This document shows positions 19,636 to 29,317 of a stretch of 45,307 nt of DNA, piece by piece. The translations under genes and the position numbers were made by a program. How positions within the stretch are numbered: the first letter of the stretch is position 1; the number at the start of each line of letters is the position of its first letter. The notes beneath the pieces are model-generated. The model worked only from the letters and a program-made list of their open reading frames with translations. It was not told the DNA's origin and did not search any database. This stretch comes from Phycisphaerae bacterium (lineage in GTDB: Bacteria; Planctomycetota; Phycisphaerae; Phycisphaerales; SM1A02): assembly GCA_018657585.1 (NCBI GenBank), contig JABHWX010000102.1, positions 1 through 45,307 of the forward strand, written 5' to 3'.

Positions 19636-20308
19636 GGCTAAGCAAAGGATACTCGTCTGCCCCATCTGTGGGGAGACTCAGCAAGAAACTTCAGTATGCA
19701 AAGTGTGCAGTAGCTCACTTGATGCAGATGGTTTGCTGCATGCAGAAGGGTCTATAGGTCCTTGGTGGGCAAGGGACCAGCAATCGCCCTTTAGCCCAGG
19801 TATGACCTACGATCATATTGCAGAATTGGCTCGTCGAGGGGATATAGAACGTCATACGATCCTGCGTGGGCCTACTACAAGGCAATTATGGAAAGTAGCC
19901 CGTAGGGTGCCCGGAATTGCCCACATCCTTGGTAGATGCCATAATTGCGGCGAGCATGTTGATCCACACGCACGTGCTTGTGATGCGTGCAATGTGCCAT
20001 TTTTAACGTTTAGAGACCGCAATAATTTTGGAGTGGATGTTACCGTTCCTTCAGAGGGGAAGTTTGATGGGATGTCTTCATTTCTTTCGGACACATCGAT
20101 TCTTGATACACAATCCACGCCTTTAACATTGCCGACTCGTTCTGAGGAGAGCAAGCACGCCGTTGAGGAAGGTATCGGTTCCCCCCAGTTCCATGCACTT
20201 CAACGGAAACTCAGGCAGGGTGGCAGGACAATTAAAATGCTGTCCATAGCGTTGACGATTTGTTTTATTGCCCTAGTCTTCGTTGTATTGGCATTGATAA
20301 ACCGCTAG
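19634..20308 (+). CDS. Double zinc-ribbon protein with GYF-like central domain and C-terminal TM helix
   Basis: 'CPICGETQQETSVCKVC', 'CHNCGEHVDPHARACDAC', central 'IGPWWARDQQSPFSPGMTYDHIAELARRGDIERHTILRGPTTRQLWKVA', tail 'MLSIALTICFIALVFVVLALINR'. Confidence 0.75.
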   Translation: MAKQRILVCPICGETQQETSVCKVCSSSLDADGLLHAEGSIGPWWARDQQSPFSPGMTYDHIAELARRGDIERHTILRGPTTRQLWKVARRVPGIAHILGRCHNCGEHVDPHARACDACNVPFLTFRDRNNFGVDVTVPSEGKFDGMSSFLSDTSILDTQSTPLTLPTRSEESKHAVEEGIGSPQFHALQRKLRQGGRTIKMLSIALTICFIALVFVVLALINR

Positions 20309-20505
20309 TTATTACCGGACTTTTCGCCTTCTTTCAACGGAGATTATCGTAAGTCGCATCATCCTGCCGATGGCAAGACGACCACATTGATTTGTGGCGC
20401 ACTCGGCAGCGTGGTTCATGCCGAATTGACCTCGGACAGGATGTCGCCTGCTGCAGTAGCGGGACACCGAAGGATTCATAGAACCAGACAAGGAAAGCCC
20501 AGAGA

Positions 20506-20949
20506 ATGAATGTACAAACGACTCGTTTCGGAACAGTCGAAGTTGACGACAGCAGAATCCTAGAGTTTCCCTCTGGGTTACTTGGCTTCTCAAGTTATAC
20601 GCAGTACGCACTTCTTCAACCAGACAACGATGGGTTATTCTTTTGGTTGCAGTCAACAGAGGCTGCAGAGTTAGCGTTCGTAGTAACCGATCCCTCCACG
20701 TGGGTTCCTGATTACCAAGCAACTGTTAGAAAAGAACAGATGGAAGATTTACAGCTTTCAACCCTAGAAACTGCGCAGACTTTTGTAATTGTAAATAAGT
20801 ATGACCAAACATTGACCGTTAATTTGCAAGGTCCAATTATCGTAAATTTAGCTAATCACCAAGCGATGCAATTAGTACTTGCTGACAAGAGGTGGACAAC
20901 TCGGCACGAAATCGTACGGCTCACTACACAGGAACGATTGACTGCATAA
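20506..20949 (+). CDS. fliW: Flagellar assembly factor / CsrA antagonist FliW
   Basis: 'TTRFGTVEVDDSRILEFPSGLLGFSSYTQYALL...FFWLQSTEAAELAFVVTDP'; upstream of csrA. Confidence 0.92.
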   Translation: MNVQTTRFGTVEVDDSRILEFPSGLLGFSSYTQYALLQPDNDGLFFWLQSTEAAELAFVVTDPSTWVPDYQATVRKEQMEDLQLSTLETAQTFVIVNKYDQTLTVNLQGPIIVNLANHQAMQLVLADKRWTTRHEIVRLTTQERLTA

Positions 20950-20968
20950 TTTTGAATAGACCATGCGT

Positions 20969-20986
20969 TCGCCCAGGGAAGGGCGA
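20969..20986 (+). promoter_or_regulatory. csrA leader hairpin with GGA in a hexaloop (candidate CsrA-binding site)
   Basis: TCGCCC-AGGGAA-GGGCGA. Confidence 0.5.
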
Positions 20987-21030
20987 CAGAGCTGCTTTTA
21001 TAGCAGCGTACCTTGAGGAAGGATCCTAAC

Positions 21031-21264
21031 ATGCTAGTGCTATCACGCCATAAAGACGAGACAATTATGATTGGTGACGACATTGAATTAACAATAGTTG
21101 ACATCCGAGGCGATAAGGTGAGGGTGGGAATTAAAGCCCCTTCTTCAATTCCTGTACATCGCAAGGAAGTTTACGACGCTATTCGAAAAGAAAATGAGGG
21201 TGCTTCAACCTTCGAGCGTTCTGACTTGAACGAGATTCCACCACCACGTATTGCCCGATTCTAG
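21031..21264 (+). CDS. csrA: Carbon storage regulator
   Basis: 'MLVLSRHKDETIMIGDDIELTIVDIRGDKVRVGIKAPSSIPVHRKEVYDAI'; SD GAGGAAGGA just upstream. Confidence 0.97.
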   Translation: MLVLSRHKDETIMIGDDIELTIVDIRGDKVRVGIKAPSSIPVHRKEVYDAIRKENEGASTFERSDLNEIPPPRIARF

Positions 21265-21297
21265 TTAACGTAACTTATTGGTAACACACAAGATAAG

Positions 21298-22533
21298 TTA
21301 ACTCGGAGTTGATTTATCCTGTGTGAGTGCGCGTTTAGTCAGCTCTTTGCCAAGTTCAACGCCGGGTTGATCGTATGGGTTGATTTTCATTATTCGCCCA
21401 GCGATAGCAACTGCATTTTGCCAAAGTGCGATGAATTGTCCTATTGAATGAGCGTTTAGAGAGGGCATTGTTAATGTCCATGTTTTTTGTCCTGCATCTC
21501 GCACGGCTTCCTCTGTGGCTACTTTTTGAGCATGGAGTAACGTTCCCAGTGATTTGCCACATAGCCAAGAGAGTGAGGTCGAGATGGGTTGGTCTCCAAG
21601 AGAGACATCAATTTCATCGGTAACTTCTACAAACCCAATCACTTTGTCGGTAGGACCCTCCCGCCAAAGCTGAAGCATACTGTGTTGATCAGTTGCGCCT
21701 AATGCGGTCATAGGTGAAGGCCCGACTCTCACCTTATCACTGTTCACCTTCCCAAGTGATTCAGCCCAGAGCTGTACATACCACTCTGAGAGTTGAACAA
21801 GACGATCGCAATATGGCATCATTACTTGAATGTTGAAGCCATCTTGCATTGCAGAAATGAGAGCAGTTGCTAAATCCCCAGCAGGATTGTTTTGCAGTTG
21901 CTTGCAGAGATCATCCATCTGTCTTGCACCATCGAGAAGTGGTTCGATTTCAATGCCACAGAGAGCGATTGGAAATAACCCGACTGGAGACAGTACGCTG
22001 AATCGTCCTCCAACTCCATCCGGTACGGGGAGAACTTCCCAGCCATTTTCAGTTGCGTATGATCTTAAATCACCGCTTTTTCCACAGATTGCAACATACC
22101 TTGCTGAAGGTAGTGCATTCTGGGTTGCCATCAATAGGGCGCCAATCTCAGCCGTCCCGCCAGACTTTGAAACTACAACTACAACTGTCTCAGAACTATC
22201 CGTTAGTTTTTTAATTGTGTTTTGGAAAGTATTTGGGTCAATATTATCAAGAACATATACATTCTTTGTGGCATTTTCTTTAAGTGCTTGGTAAAGCGCC
22301 TTAGTTCCAAGGGCAGATCCACCAATACCAAGGACAAGTATATTTTTGCAGGGTTGAAGTGAAGCAACAACTGCATCAATTGCAGATAGGTGTTCGCTTT
22401 GCATTGGTTCTCGCCACAATGTTCTCCATCGCTCATCATCCTTGCCAATATGATCGTTAGCAGAAATAATTGCATCTTTAGAACAGATGGTATTGTGGGT
22501 GTCAAAGTGTATTGTGAGTTCGATGGTATCCAT
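21298..22533 (-). CDS. pgi: Glucose-6-phosphate isomerase
   Basis: 'VLGIGGSALGTKALYQAL', 'VVVVSKSGGTAEI', 'NPYDQPGVELGK'. Confidence 0.93.
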   Translation of the reverse strand: MDTIELTIHFDTHNTICSKDAIISANDHIGKDDERWRTLWREPMQSEHLSAIDAVVASLQPCKNILVLGIGGSALGTKALYQALKENATKNVYVLDNIDPNTFQNTIKKLTDSSETVVVVVSKSGGTAEIGALLMATQNALPSARYVAICGKSGDLRSYATENGWEVLPVPDGVGGRFSVLSPVGLFPIALCGIEIEPLLDGARQMDDLCKQLQNNPAGDLATALISAMQDGFNIQVMMPYCDRLVQLSEWYVQLWAESLGKVNSDKVRVGPSPMTALGATDQHSMLQLWREGPTDKVIGFVEVTDEIDVSLGDQPISTSLSWLCGKSLGTLLHAQKVATEEAVRDAGQKTWTLTMPSLNAHSIGQFIALWQNAVAIAGRIMKINPYDQPGVELGKELTKRALTQDKSTPS

Positions 22534-22539
22534 ACGGGT

Positions 22540-23733
22540 TTACGTCAATGCTTGTTCTAAATCATTGATAAGGTCTCTGCAGTCTTCAATCCCAACACTC
22601 AGCCTAACGAGTCCATCTTCGATGCCGAGATCAGCCCTCATTTCCTGTGGAACTGAAGCATGCGTCATAATCGCAGGATGCTCGACGAGTGATTCGACTC
22701 CGCCAAGAGACTCTGCGAGCGAAAAGACTTGGAGTTTTTCAAGGAAGGATTTTGATTTCTCAATTCCACCATTCAGGACGCATGTAATCATTCCGCCTCC
22801 TGCGAGTTCATTATCGATGTGCATTTGTTTTTTTGCCACTTCGTGTTGAGGGTGGGAGGGGAGCCCAGGATAAATTACTCGTTCGATTTCTTTGTGTGAT
22901 TCCAACCAACTTGCAATAGCAAGTGCACTTTCGCAGTGGCGACGCATGCGGAGTGACAATGTCTTAATTCCTCTTAGCACAAGGTATGAGTCGAATGGGC
23001 TTAGGATTGGACCTGCTGAGTTGTGTACAAAACGAATTCGTTCTGCGAGTTGCTCATCTCCAGTAACAAGAATACCAGAGACGACATCACTGTGACCGCC
23101 AAGATATTTTGTTGCAGAATGCATCACAATATCGAACCCAAGATCAATTGGATGTTGTAAGGCTGGTGTGGCGAACGTGTTGTCACAAGCCAACAATATC
23201 CCTCGATCTTTTGCAATCGAAACAACTCCCGCAAGATCTACAAGTTTGAGCATTGGATTTGTTGGTGTTTCGATCCAGATGAGTTTTGTTTTATCCGTAA
23301 TCGCCGGCTCAAGCAATTGCAAGTTTGTGAGATCGATGAAAGAAAAGTTTAATCCAGCGGATCGTTGCTTTACTTGACTGAAGAGGCGATTAGTTCCACC
23401 GTATAGATCGTCCATTGCAATGACATGATCCCCAGAATCAAGAAGATCTAGTGTTGTTGAAACAGCAGCCATACCACTAGCAAAGGCAAAACCACCGTAC
23501 GATGCATCTTGTTCTTCTGTAAGGGTGGAACCCTCGAGCCGTGCGATGCATCGCTCTAGAGCATACCGTGTTGGATTATGGCTTCTTGTGTATTCAAACC
23601 CTTTGTGAACGCCCGGAGATTCTTGGGCGTAGGTTGATGATAGGAAAATAGGAGGCATCACTGCCCCTGTTACCTGTTCGTAGGATTGTCCAGCATGGAT
23701 TACTTTTGAATCAAAATGTGTGTCGTTCTTCAA
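22540..23733 (-). CDS. Cystathionine gamma-synthase / gamma-lyase (PLP)
   Basis: 'YTRSHNPTRYALE', 'MDDLYGGTNRLF', 'DIVMHSATKYLGGHSDVVSG', 'ESLGGVESLVEHPAIMTHAS'. Confidence 0.93.
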   Translation of the reverse strand: MKNDTHFDSKVIHAGQSYEQVTGAVMPPIFLSSTYAQESPGVHKGFEYTRSHNPTRYALERCIARLEGSTLTEEQDASYGGFAFASGMAAVSTTLDLLDSGDHVIAMDDLYGGTNRLFSQVKQRSAGLNFSFIDLTNLQLLEPAITDKTKLIWIETPTNPMLKLVDLAGVVSIAKDRGILLACDNTFATPALQHPIDLGFDIVMHSATKYLGGHSDVVSGILVTGDEQLAERIRFVHNSAGPILSPFDSYLVLRGIKTLSLRMRRHCESALAIASWLESHKEIERVIYPGLPSHPQHEVAKKQMHIDNELAGGGMITCVLNGGIEKSKSFLEKLQVFSLAESLGGVESLVEHPAIMTHASVPQEMRADLGIEDGLVRLSVGIEDCRDLINDLEQALT

Positions 23734-25124
23734 CGTGGCAACTGCTTTCTTAGATGTGTTATAAGATCAATTTTTGTAATGAGCCCTAAATAATTACCTT
23801 CATCAAATACAATAGCGACTTTATCTTCAGCGAAGAGGGGAAGGAGCGCTTCGATGGGGGCATTCGAGGGAAGTGTCGATAGTTCGGTAGTCATAAAGTC
23901 ACTTACGGGTTTTGAAAAGTTCTCATTGTCCTGAGTTACTGCCAGCAAAATATCGCTTTCGTCAAGAATTCCAACGACTTCACTATTGTCATTGAGAACT
24001 GCCATTTGGCTAATATCGTACAAGCGCATGTTTTTGATAGCTTGTATAACTGGTAGTGATTCAGTAAGCGTGAAATCTTCTTGGGAGGCATGCCTTCTCG
24101 CGATGAGATCTCGAAGGTCTCCATGGCTGTTACGGTTTATGAACCCCTGATCGAGCATCCAGTAATCATTGAACATTTTGCTTAGATATTTTGAGCCGTG
24201 GTCACACGCAAACGTGACAACTCTTTTTGGTTCGGTTTGTTCCTTGCACCACATTAAAGCAGCAGCAAGCAATGAACCGGTAGATGAGCCAGCAAGTACG
24301 CCTTCTTTGCGAAGCAAATCTCTAGCAATATTAAATGTATCTCTGTCGCTTACGTAGTACGCTTTGGATACAAGGTCAAGGTCAGTAATTGATGGAACAA
24401 AATCTTCTCCTATCCCTTCAACGAGCCACGAGCCTGCCGGAACAGTTTTGCCATCATTGACAAGTGGTGCGAGAACGGAGCCCTCTGGGTCAGCGAGGAT
24501 AATCTCGATATCAGGATTTTGTTCTTTTAAGTATCGGCCTACTCCAGTGATGGTTCCGCCAGACCCGACCCCAATAACTACTGCGTCGACATGCCGATCC
24601 ATTTGTTTCCAAATTTCTGGTCCAGTTGTTTTGTAGTGTGCCTCAACATTTGCGTCGTTTGAAAATTGATTTACAAAGTACCAACCATTTTCATCCGCAA
24701 GGCGTTTCGCAACATCTTGATAGTATTCCGGATGTCCCTTTTCTACATCACTCCGTGCCATAATAACTTCAGCGCCCATTGCTCGAAGATGAGCAATTTT
24801 TCCTTCACTCATTTTATCCGGAACAACAACAGTAATTTCATAGCCCTTGAGCGAAGAGATAAGCGCAAGCGAGATTCCAGTATTTCCAGCAGTTGCTTCA
24901 ATAATACGAACACCATCTTTAAGATGCCCGTCTCGTTCAGCTTTCTCAATCATGGTGATGGCTATGCGATCCTTTATGGATTGTCCAGGGTTTTGCGATT
25001 CAAGTTTTAAGAAAAGTTCGCATGGCCCTGCGTCGAAGCCGTGAATTTTTAACATTGGAGTTTTGCCTACTAGGTCTAAAACCGAGTCAACAACAACGAG
25101 GGAATCTTGGGTGAGTTCTTGCAT
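23730..25124 (-). CDS. Cystathionine beta-synthase with C-terminal CBS-domain pair
   Basis: 'LESQNPGQSIKDRIA', 'ATAGNTGISLAL', 'GVGSGGTITGVGRYLK', 'LAGSSTGSLLAAAL', then two CBS repeats. Confidence 0.92.
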   Translation of the reverse strand: MQELTQDSLVVVDSVLDLVGKTPMLKIHGFDAGPCELFLKLESQNPGQSIKDRIAITMIEKAERDGHLKDGVRIIEATAGNTGISLALISSLKGYEITVVVPDKMSEGKIAHLRAMGAEVIMARSDVEKGHPEYYQDVAKRLADENGWYFVNQFSNDANVEAHYKTTGPEIWKQMDRHVDAVVIGVGSGGTITGVGRYLKEQNPDIEIILADPEGSVLAPLVNDGKTVPAGSWLVEGIGEDFVPSITDLDLVSKAYYVSDRDTFNIARDLLRKEGVLAGSSTGSLLAAALMWCKEQTEPKRVVTFACDHGSKYLSKMFNDYWMLDQGFINRNSHGDLRDLIARRHASQEDFTLTESLPVIQAIKNMRLYDISQMAVLNDNSEVVGILDESDILLAVTQDNENFSKPVSDFMTTELSTLPSNAPIEALLPLFAEDKVAIVFDEGNYLGLITKIDLITHLRKQLPR

Positions 25125-25151
25125 CTGTGCAGTGTACTCTTATTAAAAAAA

Positions 25152-25177
25152 GGCGGTCACACAAAAGTGTGACCGCC
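25152..25177 (-). terminator. Rho-independent terminator of the pseudopilin gene
   Basis: GGCGGTCACAC-AAAA-GTGTGACCGCC, 11-bp perfect stem, followed on the minus strand by a T-run. Confidence 0.93.
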
Positions 25178-25200
25178 CTATAAAGGAAACAAAACAAATA

Positions 25201-26403
25201 TTATTTTGAAATAGTGTCTCGGCCACGAGCGCCGAATTTTGTATGGGTGTGTCCAGTCCACCTTACATCAGTAATTTCATTCGCATCAGCGTAGTAACCA
25301 TTTTCATTATCGAAAGTCATGTTTACGATTTGAAGACCGCCAAGTCGTTGAGGTCCGGGCATGTCTTGTACAGCAAGACCACTGTCAATCATAAAGTCAT
25401 TCATCATATATGTTTTCACTGAGCCATCCACAAATACGCATACTGGTTCTGAGTCTGGGTGTGCGTTGTAATGGCTTGGTTCGCAACCGTCGTAACAGCC
25501 ATCACCGTCAAGGAACCATGTTCCCATTGATGAAAGTCGCCGGCTACATTCGTTTGCAGAAAGGTTTTGTAACCAGTGGTGTTCCATGAGCCACGTTTTG
25601 TTTGCTGGGTATTTCGATTGCGAAATTGTTGGTGGCTTGAATCCGCGAGGTGAGTTCATTGGATCAGTTGGAAACAAGGAAGCTTCTATATAGTATTGGT
25701 AGACAACTGGGTTGTACATCAAACAAGGAGAGATACAGTAACTTGATGGTATGCCAAGCATATTTGATGTGATGATGTCATCTGCACCACTGTGTACTTC
25801 GTGCATGGCACTTGTTGGACAGTATGAACCAGAGTTATCTTCGCAATTCTCAATTGCTTTTAGTGGAACGGTGTCTTTTGGGGAGAAGTATGCGTCGTGG
25901 AGAGGTTTGCCTTCCATGTACTCAGCAACCTGTAAAGCGTTTGGGTATCGCCAAGTTCCGTAACCACGTTTTCCAGTGCTGCTAGTAGTGTCTCCACTTT
26001 CGAAACAATAAGGAGCGATACCGCCGGTTTCCCCGCCGCACCAAGTTGGTGTTCCAATGAAGTAAATATAACCATTGCCGTCGTATTCACCCAACTTAAT
26101 ACCCATTGGGTATGTGTTTGCTACTTGCAAGGAGTTGATTGCTGTTTCAATGCCCATTCCCAAACGAGAACCACTTGAGAGGTTGTCAGGTGCAGTTGTA
26201 AAGTTACGGTCGTTGTGGTCCGAAGCGTATGTTTGCAATGCAATCATGACTTGGTGCATGTTTGATTTTGATTGTGTTACCTTGGCACTGTCACGAGCTT
26301 TCTGAACAGCGGGAACCAAGATGCCTACGAGAAGAGCGATAATCGATATGACGACCAGCAACTCAACGATAGTGAAACCCGGTAAATGTTGCTTGTCTTT
26401 CAT
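25201..26403 (-). CDS. Prepilin-type protein, planctomycete pseudopilin-like
   Basis: '[34 protein letters not shown]'; late '[17 protein letters not shown]' resembles the H-Xn-DG motif. Confidence 0.85.
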   Translation of the reverse strand: MKDKQHLPGFTIVELLVVISIIALLVGILVPAVQKARDSAKVTQSKSNMHQVMIALQTYASDHNDRNFTTAPDNLSSGSRLGMGIETAINSLQVANTYPMGIKLGEYDGNGYIYFIGTPTWCGGETGGIAPYCFESGDTTSSTGKRGYGTWRYPNALQVAEYMEGKPLHDAYFSPKDTVPLKAIENCEDNSGSYCPTSAMHEVHSGADDIITSNMLGIPSSYCISPCLMYNPVVYQYYIEASLFPTDPMNSPRGFKPPTISQSKYPANKTWLMEHHWLQNLSANECSRRLSSMGTWFLDGDGCYDGCEPSHYNAHPDSEPVCVFVDGSVKTYMMNDFMIDSGLAVQDMPGPQRLGGLQIVNMTFDNENGYYADANEITDVRWTGHTHTKFGARGRDTISK

Positions 26404-26674
26404 GTGTTTGTTTCCTTCATGCGTTGTTATACATACGCCTTACACGTGGCCTCGGGTGCAAAAACCGTTGACCTTTTTATAAAATAAGGTAGAAAATAAA
26501 GTACTACCGTAATAATCTGCAAGCCTAAAGACATGTTAAGCGGGGGCTTGCCGAACAGCAACGAGCTACATCGCTCATCTGACCATGTGTATCATTGAGG
26601 AAAAGGGCTCTTCTGCCAAGGGAAAATATCTCAAAAAACGCGAGTTTTTTCGATTCTGGCACAAAAAACGTCCA

Positions 26675-27706
26675 TTATTGGTTATCACGGACAGAATGAA
26701 TGTGGTTTTGACCACTTTTCGTCAATTTTCGTCCTTGACGTGTTCGTGCAAGCATTCCTGCTTGAAGTAAATAAGGTTCAACAACGTCCTGCAGAGTGCC
26801 CGCATCTTCTCCCATGCTAGCCGCAATTGCCTCCACGCCGACTGGTCCACCTTCGTACGTTCCCTCAAGAGTAGCAAGATACGTTCGATCGAGAGTATCT
26901 AGTCCCGCTTCATCTATCCCCTCAAGTTGTAGTGCTTCATCCACAATCAAAGTATTTATGATGTCGTTATGTCGAACTTGTGCATAGTCACGAACCCTTC
27001 GCAAAAGTCGCAAAGCAATTCTTGGAGTTCCTCTACTCCTTGAAGCAATTCGACTGAGGGATTCTTTGTCAACATCGAGTATTTCTAACTTTGTACATGC
27101 TTGTTTCAAAATCGCTTCAAGTTCGTCACACTCGTAAAAACGTATGTTGTGAACGATACCAAAACGACTTCGTAGAGCAGCTGTAAGTAAACCCGCTCTA
27201 GTAGTTGCTCCAATAAGTGTAAACGGTTGCAAAGCATACGTGACAACTCTTGCGTGCATGCCAGAGTCGAGAGTGAAGTCAATTTTACAATCTTCCATCG
27301 CTGGATAAATGTATTCCTCAACGGCGGCGGGGAGTCTGTGAATTTCGTCAATAAAAAGCACATCGTTTGGCTCCATCCGTGTGAGTGTTCCAACCAAGTC
27401 ACTTCCCTTTGTAAGCGCAGGTCCAGAAGTAACCCAAGCACGCGTGCCAAGTTCATTTGCGATTACGTGAGCGAGTGTAGTTTTACCTAGACCTGGAGGA
27501 CCGTACAATAGTACGTGTTCCATTGGATCGTTTCGGTCTTTTGCTGCATTGAGTGCGATAGAAAGTCGTTCTCGAAGTTCGCTTTGCCCGAGATATTGAT
27601 CAAGTGTGGTTGGTCGAATGGATTGTCTAGGTTCAACAGAGTTGTTAGTACCAGAGGATGTGTCGCTATCCTGTTCGGTGGGTGAGATAATCCGTTCTCG
27701 TGCCAT
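26675..27706 (-). CDS. ruvB: Holliday junction branch migration helicase RuvB
   Basis: 'LLYGPPGLGKTTLAHVIANEL', 'LFIDEIHRLPAAVEEYIYPAMED', 'GATTRAGLLTAALRSRFGI'. Confidence 0.97.
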   Translation of the reverse strand: MARERIISPTEQDSDTSSGTNNSVEPRQSIRPTTLDQYLGQSELRERLSIALNAAKDRNDPMEHVLLYGPPGLGKTTLAHVIANELGTRAWVTSGPALTKGSDLVGTLTRMEPNDVLFIDEIHRLPAAVEEYIYPAMEDCKIDFTLDSGMHARVVTYALQPFTLIGATTRAGLLTAALRSRFGIVHNIRFYECDELEAILKQACTKLEILDVDKESLSRIASRSRGTPRIALRLLRRVRDYAQVRHNDIINTLIVDEALQLEGIDEAGLDTLDRTYLATLEGTYEGGPVGVEAIAASMGEDAGTLQDVVEPYLLQAGMLARTRQGRKLTKSGQNHIHSVRDNQ

Positions 27707-27739
27707 GTAGTTGAAGAGTAGCAGGTTACACTGGGTTCG

Positions 27740-27931
27740 TTAAGAACAAACAGCGATCGCTTCCTTCATTTGTTCTAGTCGTTGATGTAACGATCCAGTT
27801 AACCCTATAGAAAACCGCACAAGACCGGGCGAATTAGCCAAAACGATGCTGGTTTTGCAATTCGTCGATAAGCGAATGAGCCCGCGAGCATCAGCCATTG
27901 CTTGGTGGGGATCAAATGGGACAGCGGTCAA
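27740..27931 (-). CDS. Small hypothetical protein, possibly translationally coupled to rnd
   Basis: 63-aa ORF with TTG start in a TTGA overlap with the rnd stop codon. Confidence 0.4.
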   Translation of the reverse strand: MTAVPFDPHQAMADARGLIRLSTNCKTSIVLANSPGLVRFSIGLTGSLHQRLEQMKEAIAVCS

Positions 27932-29208
27932 GTCTGGTCACTCCTAGCTTCAAGTATTCCATTGTAAGAGAAGGTTAATTGATGTTCGCCGGCGATCATT
28001 GCAGAAAATTGGTTTGCTACTTTGCTTCTCCAACCTTTAAGGAGAGGTGAATCGTGTATTTCTTGTCCGTTACGAATCGAAAGGTACCACTCAGTGAAAA
28101 TGGGTCTGTTTGTGACGAGACCTGATGACAACTTGTTTCCAATACACCATGCATTAAAGAGTGACCATGCGCCGTCAAGTTCTTGGCGGACGACAGCGTC
28201 TTTTTCAATAGGGTCAGATTTTCGCAGGCGAAGAATTTCTTGTTCAGGTGATTCTGCAATAGCTTCCAGAATTTGTTTACCGTATTTGCTTGCCATATTT
28301 TTGGGGAACCCTCGCATTGAGGAGAGTTGCGTTACTGTTTCAACAGGTTTCTTTGCAAGAGCGAGGATGCATTCAGGTGGAATAATTGCACGAGTAGGGA
28401 GGTTCCGTTCAATAGCAATTTTTTCTCTTAGGAGTGCTATTGCCTGGATGCGCTGGAGTTCTTTTTTTCTTGGGGTTTTGTTTTTGCAAATTCTTTTTAC
28501 GACGTTGTGTAAATTGAATTCGTAAGTGTCCATACAAGAAAATTTTGAAAATTCGTCTTCTGCCCAATCAATTCGATTTAATGTATTAAGTTTAATCATG
28601 AAATAATCATGCACAGCAAGCAAATATCGAACATCATCTGCCGCGTAAATTTTTTGTCTATTGGATAATGGTCGCGCGTCCCACTGAGAAAAGGTGAAGT
28701 GCCCACCAACATCATGCTGGAGGATTGCTTCGATACTTTTTGTGAGAGAGAGTGGCCAGGGGAAACCGACAAGTCCTGCGGCAAGTTGTGTGTCAAAGAT
28801 AGCTTGTGGTGGCTCCCCCATGAGTCGTGTAACAGGGTCAAGATCCTGCGAAGCAGAATGCAGAATAACGATTATGTTGGGGTCGGTAATGAGCGAGTAG
28901 AGGGGGGCGAGATCCTTAATAGCAAATGGATCGATGAGCGAGACCATATCCTTGGTAGCAACTTGAATCAGGCAAGTAAATGGGTAGTAAGAATCTTCCC
29001 CAATAAATTCAGTATCGAATGCAAAAATACCATTTGTTTTGAGATTTTCGCAAAGATTCAAAAAATCCTTTTCTGTATCAATCCATTGCGCTTCATCGGT
29101 GGGGACATGTGGATTCCCCTCTAAAACAGGGGTAATAGTGCCCTGAGCATGAGATTCCTTGTGGCTCTGTTGCCGATGTTTTCGTCGATGTGATTGACTG
29201 TTTCCCAT
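27928..29208 (-). CDS. rnd: Ribonuclease D
   Basis: 'FAFDTEFIGEDSYYPFTCLIQVAT', 'LHSASQDLDPV', 'FDTQLAAGLVGFP', 'YAADDVRYLLAVHDY', HRDC-like C-terminus. Confidence 0.93.
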   Translation of the reverse strand: MGNSQSHRRKHRQQSHKESHAQGTITPVLEGNPHVPTDEAQWIDTEKDFLNLCENLKTNGIFAFDTEFIGEDSYYPFTCLIQVATKDMVSLIDPFAIKDLAPLYSLITDPNIIVILHSASQDLDPVTRLMGEPPQAIFDTQLAAGLVGFPWPLSLTKSIEAILQHDVGGHFTFSQWDARPLSNRQKIYAADDVRYLLAVHDYFMIKLNTLNRIDWAEDEFSKFSCMDTYEFNLHNVVKRICKNKTPRKKELQRIQAIALLREKIAIERNLPTRAIIPPECILALAKKPVETVTQLSSMRGFPKNMASKYGKQILEAIAESPEQEILRLRKSDPIEKDAVVRQELDGAWSLFNAWCIGNKLSSGLVTNRPIFTEWYLSIRNGQEIHDSPLLKGWRSKVANQFSAMIAGEHQLTFSYNGILEARSDQT

Positions 29209-29317
29209 TTAGACACATTCTATCAGAGGTCTAACGGAACCGTTTAAGGTATCTCTGCGAATTGAACTCTAAGAGAAGATGCCAACGAAGTTTTGGAGGG
29301 GAAAACTTCGTGGTAAT

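Noticed and set aside
20309-20505. Sigma-28-like flagellar promoter (GCCGATGG) upstream of fliW
   Set aside because: The -35 like element is at the wrong spacing.
20312-20722. 136-aa minus-strand ORF over the fliW upstream region
   Set aside because: Antisense to fliW, low complexity in Arg, no recognisable domain.
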